A DNA stretch of 64,000 nt, taken from contig NZ_JAHUXA010000009.1 of NCBI RefSeq assembly GCF_019218745.1, forward strand, positions 62,001 to 126,000, written 5' to 3'. Every line of letters begins with the position of its first letter. Position 1 is the stretch's first letter. This document shows, piece after piece, positions 1-7,660 of this stretch. Position numbers and translations under genes: made by a program. The notes under the pieces are model-generated. The model searched no databases. It saw only the letters and a list, made by a program, of their open reading frames with translations, and had not been told where the DNA came from. This DNA is from Enterobacter sp. ENT03. Its GTDB lineage: Bacteria; Pseudomonadota; Gammaproteobacteria; Enterobacterales; Enterobacteriaceae.

Positions 1-48
1 CAGGCACTTTTTCAGATCCAGCGCCGGTTTGCTTACTGCTTCTGTCAT
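1..48 (-). CDS. Branched-chain amino acid ABC transporter permease, N-terminal fragment (probably LivM)
   Basis: Only the first 16 codons are in the window. They read from an ATG at 48 and begin MTEAVSKPALDLKKCL, with no stop before the edge. The start lies 10 bases after the livH stop and in the same direction. In liv operons the second permease, LivM, follows LivH, so the call rests on operon position. The visible residues are a hydrophilic leader and are not diagnostic. Confidence 0.55.
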   Translation of the reverse strand, partial: MTEAVSKPALDLKKCL

Positions 49-58
49 CGTTTATCCC

Positions 59-973
59 TCACACCTTCGCGACCATTGGACGTCCCAGCAGCCCCTGAGG
101 GCGAAAGATCAAAATGACCACCAGCAGGGCAAACGAAAATACGTCTTTATAATCGGAGTTCACCAGCCCGGCGAACTGCGCTTCGGCAATGCCCAGTAGC
201 AAGCCGCCCAGCATCGCACCCGGCAGCGAACCGATGCCGCCCAGTACGGCGGCGGTGAAGGCTTTGATGCCGATAATAAATCCGGCGTAGAAATCAAAGG
301 TGCCGTAGTTCATGGTCACCAGCACCCCGGCCAGCCCGGCCATCGCCGCGCCCATCACGAACACCAGCGAGATCACCCGGTCGGTGTTGATGCCCAGAAT
401 GGAGGCCATGCGCCGATCCTGCTGGGTGGCGCGGCAGATGCGCCCGAGACGGGTGAACTGGATGATCCAGGTGAGCAGCGCCATGCCGATCAGCGCCGCC
501 AGCAGGATAAAGACTTTCGTCCAGGTGATCTGCACGATGCCGTCGCCGACATCCAGCCGTAGCACGCCGCTCATCAGCGTCGGAATGCCCTGCTGGTTCG
601 GCCCCTGGCTGATCTGCACGTAGTTCTGCAAAATCAGCGACATGCCGATAGCAGAAATCAGCGGTGCCAGTCGCGTGGAGTTACGCAGCGGGCGGTAGGC
701 AATGCGTTCGATCACCCAGCCGTACACGCCGGTGACCACAATGGTGAAAATGAGCGTGCAGAAGATCAGCAGCGGAAAAGAGTGAATACCAAAGAAGGAG
801 AGCAGCCCGAGGCCGATGGCGCAGAGGTAGGCCGAGATCATATAGACTTCGCCATGGGCGAAATTGATCATGCCGATAATGCCATACACCATGGTGTACC
901 CGATGGCGATCAAGCCGTAGACCGCGCCCAGCGTCAGGCCGTTAATCAGCTGTTGCAAGAAAAAAGCATCCAT
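59..973 (-). CDS. livH: High-affinity branched-chain amino acid ABC transporter, permease LivH
   Basis: 304-residue inner-membrane permease of the LivH family. With LivM it forms the membrane channel that passes leucine, isoleucine or valine delivered by the periplasmic binding protein. The N-terminus carries the family signature around residues 8-45 (NGLTLGAVYGLIAIGYTMVY, then INFAHGE). About eight hydrophobic segments follow, with the conserved loop AVLGGIGSLPGAMLGG near residues 240-255 that contacts the ATPases. The gene follows livJ after a 73-base gap holding a strong hairpin, and is followed by the presumed livM. Enterics usually have a livKHMGF/livJ system elsewhere, so this is likely an additional copy; its substrate range is inferred from family only. 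Confidence 0.9.
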   Translation of the reverse strand: MDAFFLQQLINGLTLGAVYGLIAIGYTMVYGIIGMINFAHGEVYMISAYLCAIGLGLLSFFGIHSFPLLIFCTLIFTIVVTGVYGWVIERIAYRPLRNSTRLAPLISAIGMSLILQNYVQISQGPNQQGIPTLMSGVLRLDVGDGIVQITWTKVFILLAALIGMALLTWIIQFTRLGRICRATQQDRRMASILGINTDRVISLVFVMGAAMAGLAGVLVTMNYGTFDFYAGFIIGIKAFTAAVLGGIGSLPGAMLGGLLLGIAEAQFAGLVNSDYKDVFSFALLVVILIFRPQGLLGRPMVAKV

Positions 974-1002
974 TTACACCGTCCCGCTATGTCAGTGTGA
1001 TG

Positions 1003-1022
1003 TGCTCCCCCGCAGGGGAGCA
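1003..1022 (-). promoter_or_regulatory. Intercistronic hairpin between livJ and livH
   Basis: A perfect 8-bp stem (TGCTCCCC paired with GGGGAGCA) closes a 4-base loop in the 73-base gap between livJ and livH. No U-tract follows on the minus strand, so it is unlikely to be a full terminator. Hairpins at this spot in binding-protein operons typically stabilise the upstream message or partly attenuate, giving more binding protein than permease. That role is inferred here. Confidence 0.6.
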
Positions 1023-1046
1023 GGAAGTCAGTACCGGTTGCCCGTC

Positions 1047-2162
1047 TCAGAGCTGGTGGTATTTGCCTTTGTCATCCCACTGATAAACCACATAGTCAGA
1101 GACTTTCAGATCGCCTTTGCCGTCCCAGGATTTCGCCCCCATCACGGTATCGACGTCGTGGCTTTTCAGCCATTCGCTGGCTTTTTCGTTGTCTTTACCC
1201 GCGCCGTTATAGGCGGCGGCGATGGCCTGGATAGAAGCATAGGCGTAGAGGGTGTAGCCTTCCGGCTCAAAACCACCGGCGCGGAATTTCTCGATCACTG
1301 CTTTGCCCGCAGGGATGGTGCGCGGATCGTTGCCGAAGGTCATTAACACGCCATTGGTGTATTGCGCGCCGCCGGCGGCGGTGACCATCTCTTCGGTCAC
1401 CACGCAGTCGCCGGAGAAGAATTTCGCCGTCACGCCCTGTTCACGCATCTGGCGTACCAGCGGCCCGGCTTCCGGGTGGCAGCCGCCAAAGTAGACGACG
1501 TCCGGCTTCAGCGCGCCGATTTTGGTGACCAGCGCGTTAAAGTCTTTTTCGCCGCGCGACAGCCCTTCGTACAGCACCTCTTTGGTGCCGCGTTTTGCCA
1601 GCGCCGCTTTGGTGGCATCCGCCAGACCCTGGCCGTAGGTGTCTTTATCGTGAACAATGGCAATTTTCTTCGCTTTCAGCACGTCCAGCATGTAGTTAGC
1701 CGCCACCACGCCCTGCTGGTCGTCGCGCCCGCACATGCGGAACATACCTTTCATGCCGCGTTCGGTGATCAGCGGGTTGGTGGAGCCTGGCGTGATGGTC
1801 AGCACGCCCGCTTCGTCGTACACCTCAGAGGCCGGCATGGTGGACGATGAACAGAAATGGCCGACCACGGCAGAGACTTTGGATTCGTCCACCAGCCGGT
1901 TCGCCACGGCGACGGCCTGTTTGGGTTCGCAGGCGTCATCCCCCTGCACCAGCACGATTTTCTCACCTTTGATGCCGCCAGCGGCGTTTATATCCGCCGC
2001 CGCCTGCGACGCCCCTTTCCAGTACTGGGCGCCATAGGTGGCGTTCGGCCCGGTGAACGGCCCGGCGATGCCAATCGTCACATCGGCGTGAGCAAAAAAA
2101 GCAGTACAGAAGGTTCCGGCAACAGCGATCTGGAGCGATAACTTGGTCATTTTCAAAGACAT
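1047..2162 (-). CDS. livJ: Branched-chain amino acid ABC transporter, periplasmic binding protein (LivJ/LivK family)
   Basis: 371 residues when started at the ATG at 2162 (MSLKMTKLSL), which has a GAGGAAT ribosome site just upstream; the longer open frame to 2231 lacks one. A second ATG at 2150 is possible. Residues 1-26 form a Sec signal peptide ending AFFAHA before DVTIGIAGP. The mature part is a type I periplasmic binding protein with the LivJ landmarks DDACEPKQAVAVAN and GHFCSSST; Cys78 and Cys104 match the disulfide pair of E. coli LivJ. It captures leucine, isoleucine or valine in the periplasm and hands it to LivHM. It is first in the operon, so probably the most expressed. Overall similarity to E. 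coli LivJ is only moderate, so the exact ligand is uncertain. Confidence 0.88.
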   Translation of the reverse strand: MSLKMTKLSLQIAVAGTFCTAFFAHADVTIGIAGPFTGPNATYGAQYWKGASQAAADINAAGGIKGEKIVLVQGDDACEPKQAVAVANRLVDESKVSAVVGHFCSSSTMPASEVYDEAGVLTITPGSTNPLITERGMKGMFRMCGRDDQQGVVAANYMLDVLKAKKIAIVHDKDTYGQGLADATKAALAKRGTKEVLYEGLSRGEKDFNALVTKIGALKPDVVYFGGCHPEAGPLVRQMREQGVTAKFFSGDCVVTEEMVTAAGGAQYTNGVLMTFGNDPRTIPAGKAVIEKFRAGGFEPEGYTLYAYASIQAIAAAYNGAGKDNEKASEWLKSHDVDTVMGAKSWDGKGDLKVSDYVVYQWDDKGKYHQL

Positions 2163-2463
2163 TCGGTATTCCTCAGCACGGTTTAAAACCAGACGCCACG
2201 GTGGCGCGGGAGAAATCTCTGACTTTCGCAAACCTCAGGTAATTGGACGCGCCGCAAGCGGCTGCTTTCTGTTAAGCAAAAATCAGGCCTGATTAATGGA
2301 GTTAAGGGGAAATTATTGCCATCACGTGGCTGGCTGGGAAACGCGGTGTCCGGACCGTCCAGAAATTTAAACATAGCTGGGGCATGACGAGGCTGCGCAC
2401 TCCGTTGGTGCAAAATTGCGGCGGCGATCACCCCCCGCCCCGCGCTTTCTGCACCATGGGGGC
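2163..2463 (-). promoter_or_regulatory. Leader/promoter region of the liv operon with a 14-bp palindrome
   Basis: About 300 bases without a credible gene lie between livJ and the EF-G terminator. A minus-strand open frame at 2183-2431 lacks a ribosome site and family resemblance. A perfect palindrome AATCAGGCCTGATT lies at 2281-2294, about 120 bases upstream of the livJ start, and a short inverted repeat GCCGC-AA-GCGGC at 2251-2262. The liv promoter must lie here or nearby, but I could not pick a convincing -35/-10 pair or sigma-54 site. Confidence 0.35.
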
Positions 2464-2500
2464 AAAAAAAACGCCCCGACCTGTTTGCGGGCCGGGGCGT
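2464..2500 (-). terminator. Rho-independent terminator of the EF-G paralogue gene
   Basis: An 8-bp GC stem (ACGCCCCG at 2471-2478 with CGGGGCGT at 2493-2500) is followed on the minus strand by a run of seven T (2470-2464). It sits 18 bases after the EF-G stop codon. Confidence 0.85.
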
Positions 2501-2518
2501 GCGTAGTGCTATGAAGCG

Positions 2519-4618
2519 TTATTTCGAGCGGCTGGCGATAATCGCCTCTGCCACGTTGCGCGGGGCTTCGGCGTAGTGGTGGAACTCCATGCTGTACGTC
2601 GCCCGTCCTTGTGACATCGAGCGCAGCGTGGTGGCATAGCCGAACATTTCTGCCAGCGGTACATCCGCGCGGATGATTTGGCTGCCGAAACGCTCTTCCA
2701 TACCCTGCACCAGACCGCGCCGCGAGCTGAGATCGCCCATAATATTACCGGCGTACTCTTCCGGGGTTTCCACCTCGACGTGCATCATCGGTTCGAGGAT
2801 CGCCGGATCAGCACGCCTGGCCCCCTCTTTGAAGCCGAAAATCGCTGCCATGCGGAACGCCATCTCCGAGGAGTCAACGTCGTGATACGACCCAAAGGTC
2901 AGCGTCACTTTCACGTCCACCACCGGGTAACCCGCCAGCACGCCGCTGTTCAGCGCCTCACGGATGCCTTTTTCCACCGACGGAATGTACTCCCGCGGCA
3001 CTACGCCGCCTTTGGTGGCGTCTTCAAACGCGAAGCCTTTACCCGCTTCCTGCGGTTCCAGCGTCAGCACCACATGCCCGTACTGGCCTTTGCCGCCGGA
3101 CTGGCGCACGAACTTGCCTTCCACCTCTTTCACCGTTTTGCGCAGCGTTTCACGGTAGGTCACCTGCGGACGACCGATGTTCGCCTCGACGCCAAACTCG
3201 CGCTTCATGCGATCAACGATGATCTCCAGATGCAGCTCGCCCATGCCGGAAATAATGGTCTGCCCTGATTCTTCATCGGTGTGCAGACGGAACGACGGAT
3301 CTTCCGAGGCCAGTCGTTGCAGCGCGATGCCCATTTTTTCCTGATCCGCTTTGGTCTTCGGCTCAATGGCCAGCGAGATCACCGGGTCCGGGAACTCCAT
3401 GCGCTCAAGGGTGATCACTACCGCCGGATCGGTCAGCGTATCGCCGGTGGTCACGTCTTTCAGCCCGACACAGGCGGCGATATCGCCCGCCCGCAGCTCG
3501 TCCACTTCCAGCCGGTCGTTGGCCTGCATCTGTACGATGCGACCGATACGCTCTTTTTTGCCTTTCACCGGGTTGTACACCGCGTCGCCTTTTTTCAGCA
3601 CGCCGGAATAGACGCGGATAAAGGTCAACTGCCCGACATACGGGTCGGTCATCAGCTTAAACGCCAGCGCAGAGAAGGGTTCACTGTCATCCGCGTGACG
3701 TTCGATGGTCTCGCCCTTCTCATCCACGCCTTTAATGGCGGGAATATCCAGCGGCGACGGCATCAGCTCGACCACCGCATCCAGCATTCGCTGAACGCCT
3801 TTGTTTTTAAAGGCGCTGCCGCAGAGCATCGGCTGGATCTCGCCTGCCACCGTGCGGGCGCGCAGTCCGGCAATGATCTCCGCTTCGCTGAGCTCTCCGG
3901 TTTCCAGATAGCGATCCATCAGGGTTTCGGTGGCTTCTGCCGCCGCCGAGACCATTTTTTCCCGCCACTGCTGCGCGGTTGCCAGTAAATCGTCCGGTAC
4001 CGGCGCATAGCTGAAGGTCATACCCTGGGTGGCGTCATCCCACACAATGGCGCGCATGTTGATGAGATCAACCACGCCGCTGAAGTGCTCTTCGCTGCCA
4101 ATAGGGATCACAATCGGCACCGGATTCGCTTTCAGGCGGTCGATCATCATCTGCACCACGCGGAAGAAATCCGCGCCGGGGCGATCCATTTTGTTCACAA
4201 AGGCCAGCCGCGGCACATGGTATTTATTGGCCTGCCGCCAGACGGTTTCCGACTGCGGCTGCACGCCACCTACCGAGTCATAGACCATGACTGCGCCATC
4301 GAGCACGCGCATGGATCGCTCGACTTCTATCGTGAAATCGACGTGCCCTGGGGTGTCGATAATATTAATGCGATGCGGTTCAAAGCTGTGATCCATACCG
4401 GGCCAGAAACAGCTGACGGCCGCGGAGGTAATGGTGATCCCGCGCTCCTGCTCCTGCGCCATCCAGTCCGTAATTGCAGCGCCATCGTGAACCTCACCCA
4501 GTTTGTGGCTCACGCCGGTGTAAAACAGGATACGTTCGGTAGTGGTGGTTTTCCCCGCATCGATATGGGCAGAAATACCAATATTACGATAGCGTTCAAG
4601 GGGGATGGGTCGGGGCAT
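2519..4618 (-). CDS. fusA: Elongation factor G paralogue (EF-G, translational GTPase)
   Basis: 699 residues, close to the 704 of E. coli EF-G and collinear with it. GTPase motifs are intact: AHIDAGKT at 17-24, switch I RGITI at 59-63, DTPGHVD at 88-94 and NKMD at 142-145. Domains II-V follow, including the domain IV loop [13 protein letters not shown] drives ribosomal translocation and, with RRF, ribosome recycling. The canonical gene sits between rpsG and tufA; here there are no ribosomal neighbours, so this is read as a second copy. Notably, residue 114 is Asp (MVYDSVGG) where my recollection of the E. coli sequence has Cys114, while Cys266 is kept. The gene has its own terminator and faces an ArsR-type regulator across about 209 bases. 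Whether it fully replaces EF-G or serves under stress cannot be told from sequence. Confidence 0.93.
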   Translation of the reverse strand: MPRPIPLERYRNIGISAHIDAGKTTTTERILFYTGVSHKLGEVHDGAAITDWMAQEQERGITITSAAVSCFWPGMDHSFEPHRINIIDTPGHVDFTIEVERSMRVLDGAVMVYDSVGGVQPQSETVWRQANKYHVPRLAFVNKMDRPGADFFRVVQMMIDRLKANPVPIVIPIGSEEHFSGVVDLINMRAIVWDDATQGMTFSYAPVPDDLLATAQQWREKMVSAAAEATETLMDRYLETGELSEAEIIAGLRARTVAGEIQPMLCGSAFKNKGVQRMLDAVVELMPSPLDIPAIKGVDEKGETIERHADDSEPFSALAFKLMTDPYVGQLTFIRVYSGVLKKGDAVYNPVKGKKERIGRIVQMQANDRLEVDELRAGDIAACVGLKDVTTGDTLTDPAVVITLERMEFPDPVISLAIEPKTKADQEKMGIALQRLASEDPSFRLHTDEESGQTIISGMGELHLEIIVDRMKREFGVEANIGRPQVTYRETLRKTVKEVEGKFVRQSGGKGQYGHVVLTLEPQEAGKGFAFEDATKGGVVPREYIPSVEKGIREALNSGVLAGYPVVDVKVTLTFGSYHDVDSSEMAFRMAAIFGFKEGARRADPAILEPMMHVEVETPEEYAGNIMGDLSSRRGLVQGMEERFGSQIIRADVPLAEMFGYATTLRSMSQGRATYSMEFHHYAEAPRNVAEAIIASRSK

Positions 4619-4708
4619 GATGCGTCCTTAGTCAGTTTGACAGTAAGCGACCGGAATGGCCGCGGGGTTAACTGGGATCATCATAGTCCAATTGTACGAG
4701 TATATTCG

Positions 4709-4727
4709 AACTATTTTAGCTATAGTT
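4709..4727. promoter_or_regulatory. Inverted repeat between the EF-G paralogue and arsR-like gene, candidate operator
   Basis: AACTAT-N7-ATAGTT is a perfect inverted repeat in a sharply AT-rich 209-base intergenic stretch between two divergent genes. Size and symmetry fit an ArsR-family operator. TATATT at 4701-4706 and nearby AT-rich hexamers could serve as -10 elements for either gene. Binding is inferred from position only. Confidence 0.4.
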
Positions 4728-4827
4728 ATAGTCGATAATCGGGTGAGCCTGACGCGTGGTATTGGCTGCGGCGTTCCAGTATATTACCCGGCCTGCCTGA
4801 CCTATTGCCTGACAACGCTGGAGCACT

Positions 4828-5133
4828 ATGATCGCCAACCACCCTGAACGTGAACAAATCCGCCTTGAAAATGTTCTTTTTGCGCTGGGCAATCCCCTGC
4901 GGCTGGACATTGTGAAAACCCTGGCTGATGAGGGCGAGCAGGCCTGCGGCGCGCTGCGCAAGGATGTGGCGAAGTCCACCATGACCCACCACTGGCGCGT
5001 ATTGCGCGACAGCGGCGTGATCTGGCAGCGTCCTCAGGGGCGCGAAAATTTGATTTCCCTGCGCCGCGAGGATCTGGACGCGCGCTTTCCGGGCCTGATG
5101 GACATTTTGCTGAACGTGATGCACAAAGAATAG
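4828..5133 (+). CDS. ArsR-family winged-helix transcriptional regulator
   Basis: 101-residue small dimeric-type repressor. A winged helix-turn-helix fills most of it: FALGNPLRLDIVKTL at about 18-32 is the ArsR entry helix, KSTMTHHWRVLRDSGVI at 49-65 is the recognition region, and QGRENLISLRRED is the wing. The start ATG at 4828 follows a GGAG site. There is a single cysteine, Cys40 in EQACGALR, so the classic ArsR CxC metal site is absent; the family also includes redox and non-metal sensors. It is divergent from the EF-G paralogue and probably controls it and/or itself through the inverted repeat between them. The inducer is unknown. Confidence 0.85.
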   Translation: MIANHPEREQIRLENVLFALGNPLRLDIVKTLADEGEQACGALRKDVAKSTMTHHWRVLRDSGVIWQRPQGRENLISLRREDLDARFPGLMDILLNVMHKE

Positions 5134-5185
5134 CGGCGTAGCTATAAGATGCCGGGCCTGACATCGCCCGGCGGCAAGCTCGCGC

Positions 5186-5296
5186 TCAGAGGCTGAAACC
5201 GTAATGAGAACCGTCGGGCAGCTCAATATCCAGGCGCAGTTTACCCCCCGCGGCTTCCACATAGCGCTTTGTTGCCGAGTCCTTTCTCGCGGGCAT
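5186..5296 (-). pseudogene. Remnant of an Xre-family antitoxin (C-terminal end only)
   Basis: The minus strand carries a 36-codon frame ending YVEAAGGKLRLDIELPDG followed by SHYGFSL and a stop. This matches the usual C-terminal ending of HigA/Xre-type antitoxins (YVEAMGG-like followed by a PDG strand). The helix-turn-helix that should precede it is missing: the frame meets a stop at 5312-5314 and no ribosome site precedes the only ATG. No toxin gene is present. I read it as a decayed toxin-antitoxin module at a core/accessory junction. Confidence 0.45.
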
Positions 5297-5400
5297 AGCG
5301 ATGACTGTACATCAGGAGCACTGAACCACCGCGTCAGCGACGCAGACGGCCCTCAGTGCAGGCATGTCGCGCAAGGCCAACTCGGTGATGACCATCGTGA

Positions 5401-6936
5401 TTATGCAGGCTCCTTATGCTCACGCATGATCTGGTAGATTTTTTCAATGTCGATATGGCTGCGCATCACGTCTGCCAACTGATCAAACTGCTGCATTTTG
5501 TGATCCTGCCAGTTGAAGGTTGATGCCAGCGGCGGCAGGTTTTTGCGCTGGCGCAGGCCGTTGATCACCGCGCGGGTAAAAGCATCACTGTCGAACAGGC
5601 CGTGCAGATAGGTGCCAAACACCAGCCCGTCGTCGCTGACAGCGCCATCCGCCACTTGCTGCCCGTGCTTGTTTAGCCACAGCGCCGGACGGCAGCCTTC
5701 ATGCCGCGTGGTTTCGCCCATGTGAATTTCATAGCCGCTGAGCACGAGTCCTGCAGCGTCTGTCAGCCAGCCGGGGAGCGCATCCCCGCTGTGGGCCGCG
5801 ACTCGCGTGGTGGTTTTAACCGGCGCAAAGAGGGTGTCCACCGGGAGCAAACCTAAGCCCGGCTGTCTGCCGAGGTGGGACTCGACTTCATCGATAATGG
5901 TTTCCCCGAGCATCTGGTAGCCACCGCAGATGCCGAACACCGGCACACCGGCGTGATGTAACTGCACGACCGTCTGCGCCAGCCCACTTTCCCGCAGCCA
6001 GTGCAGATCGCCCAGCGTATTTTTACTGCCCGGCAGGATCAGCAGATCGCACTCTTCCAGCTCAGCGGGATGACGCACGTACTGGACCCGCACGTCCAGC
6101 TGCGCCGCCAGCGCGTTGAAGTCGGTGAAGTTGGAGATATGCGGCAGTTGCACCACCCCGATGGTGATCTCCCGCACGCCAGTGTGCCGGTATTTGCCGC
6201 GCTGCAACGCCACGCCGTCTTCATCGTCCAGATCGAGATCCAGCCACGGCATCACACCCAGCACCGGCACGTCGGTTAAGGCTTCAATTTGTTCCAGGCC
6301 GGAGGACAGCAGCGCCACATCACCGCGAAATTTATTGATGATCACCCCTTTCACGCGCCAGCGCTCATGTTCCTGCAACAGCGCGAGGGTCCCGTAGATA
6401 GCGGCAAACACGCCGCCGCGATCGATGTCCGCCACCAGGATCACCGGGCAGTTGGCCATTTCCGCCATGCCCATGTTAACAATGTCCCGATCCCGCAAGT
6501 TGAGCTCCGCCGTGCTGCCTGCCCCTTCCAGCACCAGCACGTCGTAATCCCGCGCCAGGCTTTGATAAACGCTGATAATCTGCTCGCGCAGCTGCGGCTT
6601 GAAATCGTGATAGCTGACAGCGTCCATGTGGCTGGCGACGTTGCCCATCAGCACAATCTGCGCATGGCTATCGCCGGTAGGTTTTAACAGTATGGGGTTC
6701 ATGCGCACGTCAGGCTCGATGCCCGCCGCCTCCGCCTGGAAAATCTGCGCGCGGCCCATTTCGAGGCCGTCCGGCGTGATGCCAGAATTGAGCGCCATGT
6801 TCTGCGATTTGAACGGCGCAGTGCGCAGGCCATCCTGATAAAAAATGCGGCAAAGACCGGCAACCAGCATGCTTTTACCGACGTCAGACGCAGTGCCCTG
6901 CACCATGATGGCCAGAGGTTGCGGGGAAGTATTCAT
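5401..6936 (-). CDS. cbiP: Cobyric acid synthase (adenosylcobyrate a,c-diamide amidotransferase)
   Basis: 511 residues from the ATG at 6936, which has a strong GGAGG ribosome site; Salmonella CbiP is about 506. The N-terminal ATP-binding domain begins [18 protein letters not shown] (residues 10-27). The C-terminal class I glutamine amidotransferase domain has the nucleophile Cys337 in [11 protein letters not shown] and His445 in GTYLHGLFD. The enzyme amidates side chains b, d, e and g of the corrin ring using glutamine and ATP. It normally belongs to the long cbi operon; here no other intact cbi gene is near. It may serve corrinoid salvage or be a relic. The overlapping upstream frame looks like a truncated cbiB. 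Confidence 0.93.
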   Translation of the reverse strand: MNTSPQPLAIMVQGTASDVGKSMLVAGLCRIFYQDGLRTAPFKSQNMALNSGITPDGLEMGRAQIFQAEAAGIEPDVRMNPILLKPTGDSHAQIVLMGNVASHMDAVSYHDFKPQLREQIISVYQSLARDYDVLVLEGAGSTAELNLRDRDIVNMGMAEMANCPVILVADIDRGGVFAAIYGTLALLQEHERWRVKGVIINKFRGDVALLSSGLEQIEALTDVPVLGVMPWLDLDLDDEDGVALQRGKYRHTGVREITIGVVQLPHISNFTDFNALAAQLDVRVQYVRHPAELEECDLLILPGSKNTLGDLHWLRESGLAQTVVQLHHAGVPVFGICGGYQMLGETIIDEVESHLGRQPGLGLLPVDTLFAPVKTTTRVAAHSGDALPGWLTDAAGLVLSGYEIHMGETTRHEGCRPALWLNKHGQQVADGAVSDDGLVFGTYLHGLFDSDAFTRAVINGLRQRKNLPPLASTFNWQDHKMQQFDQLADVMRSHIDIEKIYQIMREHKEPA

Positions 6937-7031
6937 AATAGTCCTCCAGAAAATGGCAGATGCACCAGCGCGAACAGCACCAGCCAGCGGTCCAGCAACC
7001 ATGCGGTACACCAGGCGAGCAGCGTTATGAC
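6933..7031 (-). pseudogene. Probable internally deleted cbiB (cobD) remnant directly upstream of cbiP
   Basis: A 32-codon open stretch ends in a TGA that overlaps the cbiP ATG (ATGA). It begins with residues reading [13 protein letters not shown], which strongly resembles the N-terminus of Salmonella CbiB as I remember it (MTILAWCIAWVLD), but then jumps to a short hydrophobic tail ending SGGLL. The expected ATG reads ATA, preceded by TAAGG. CbiB is normally about 320 residues and makes adenosylcobinamide phosphate. The simplest reading is a deletion joining its two ends, leaving translational coupling to cbiP. Identification rests on about 13 residues. Confidence 0.45.
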
Positions 7032-7128
7032 CGTTGCCTTACAGAAGGGAAGTTGGGTTAGTCATAGATAGCCGGTGAAAGTGGAGCGTTATCATCACCT
7101 TACACGCATGTACGACGGGGTAACAGAA

Positions 7129-7151
7129 CGGTGAGGGACTCGCCCTCACCG
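7129..7151 (-). terminator. Terminator-like hairpin after tmaR
   Basis: A perfect 9-bp stem (CGGTGAGGG with CCCTCACCG) around a 5-base loop lies 9 bases beyond the tmaR stop. On the minus strand it is followed by TTCTGTTA, a broken U-tract, so it probably terminates the tmaR message imperfectly. Confidence 0.6.
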
Positions 7152-7159
7152 CGGAGGAA

Positions 7160-7495
7160 TTACTCAGCTTTAGGTTCCTGGGTTTTCATTTCGCCCATGG
7201 TTTTCAGCTTTTTAGAGATCTCGCGACGTTCTTTGGAGATCTCGGCATTTTTGATGATGTAATCATCAACGCGATCTTCGTAGTCGCTTTTCATGCTGGC
7301 GATGATGCCCTGAATGGCTTCAACGCTCATACCCGGCTTGATGTAGTCGCTCAGGTTGTCCAGCAGAAGAACACGTTTCTGGTTGTCACGGATCTTTTTC
7401 TCAACGTCCTGGATCTCACGCTGCAGTTTGTTTTTACGACGGAAGAGACGAACAAATTCAAGAACATCCTGAAACGAAGGCTTAATAGTTTCCAT
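7160..7495 (-). CDS. tmaR: TmaR, PTS enzyme I polar-localisation protein (YeeX, UPF0265)
   Basis: 111 residues from the ATG at 7495 ([11 protein letters not shown]), nearly identical to E. coli YeeX/TmaR (109 aa). The longer open frame upstream is not conserved. It is a highly charged, largely helical coiled-coil protein (runs such as [17 protein letters not shown] at about 25-41 and [11 protein letters not shown] near 90). In E. coli TmaR forms cell-pole clusters and sequesters enzyme I of the sugar phosphotransferase system, controlling its activity. It stands alone between cbiP and yeeA, with its own downstream hairpin. Confidence 0.95.
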   Translation of the reverse strand: METIKPSFQDVLEFVRLFRRKNKLQREIQDVEKKIRDNQKRVLLLDNLSDYIKPGMSVEAIQGIIASMKSDYEDRVDDYIIKNAEISKERREISKKLKTMGEMKTQEPKAE

Positions 7496-7660
7496 TTTTA
7501 TACCCCTGCTAAGATAAGATTCGGATTCGTTAAAGCACCCACCCCGGCTCACACTACTTTCAGCGGCTGCTAATGACAATGGTTTTGTACCTGCCGGTAT
7601 CATAACCCTAATTTATGCTGAATCGAAACAACACGCACGTCTACCCTGCCCAGGTGGAGC

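Noticed and set aside
2183-2431. 82-codon minus-strand open frame upstream of livJ
   Set aside because: It overlaps the livJ 5' region, has no ribosome site, and its composition looks like random GC-rich translation.
2300-2440. Sigma-54 promoter for the liv operon
   Set aside because: Two GC-containing stretches were tried against the GG-N10-GC core and neither fits in full.
5204-5437. 77-codon plus-strand open frame after the arsR-like gene
   Set aside because: It is antisense to the antitoxin remnant and cbiP end, without ribosome site or recognisable motif.
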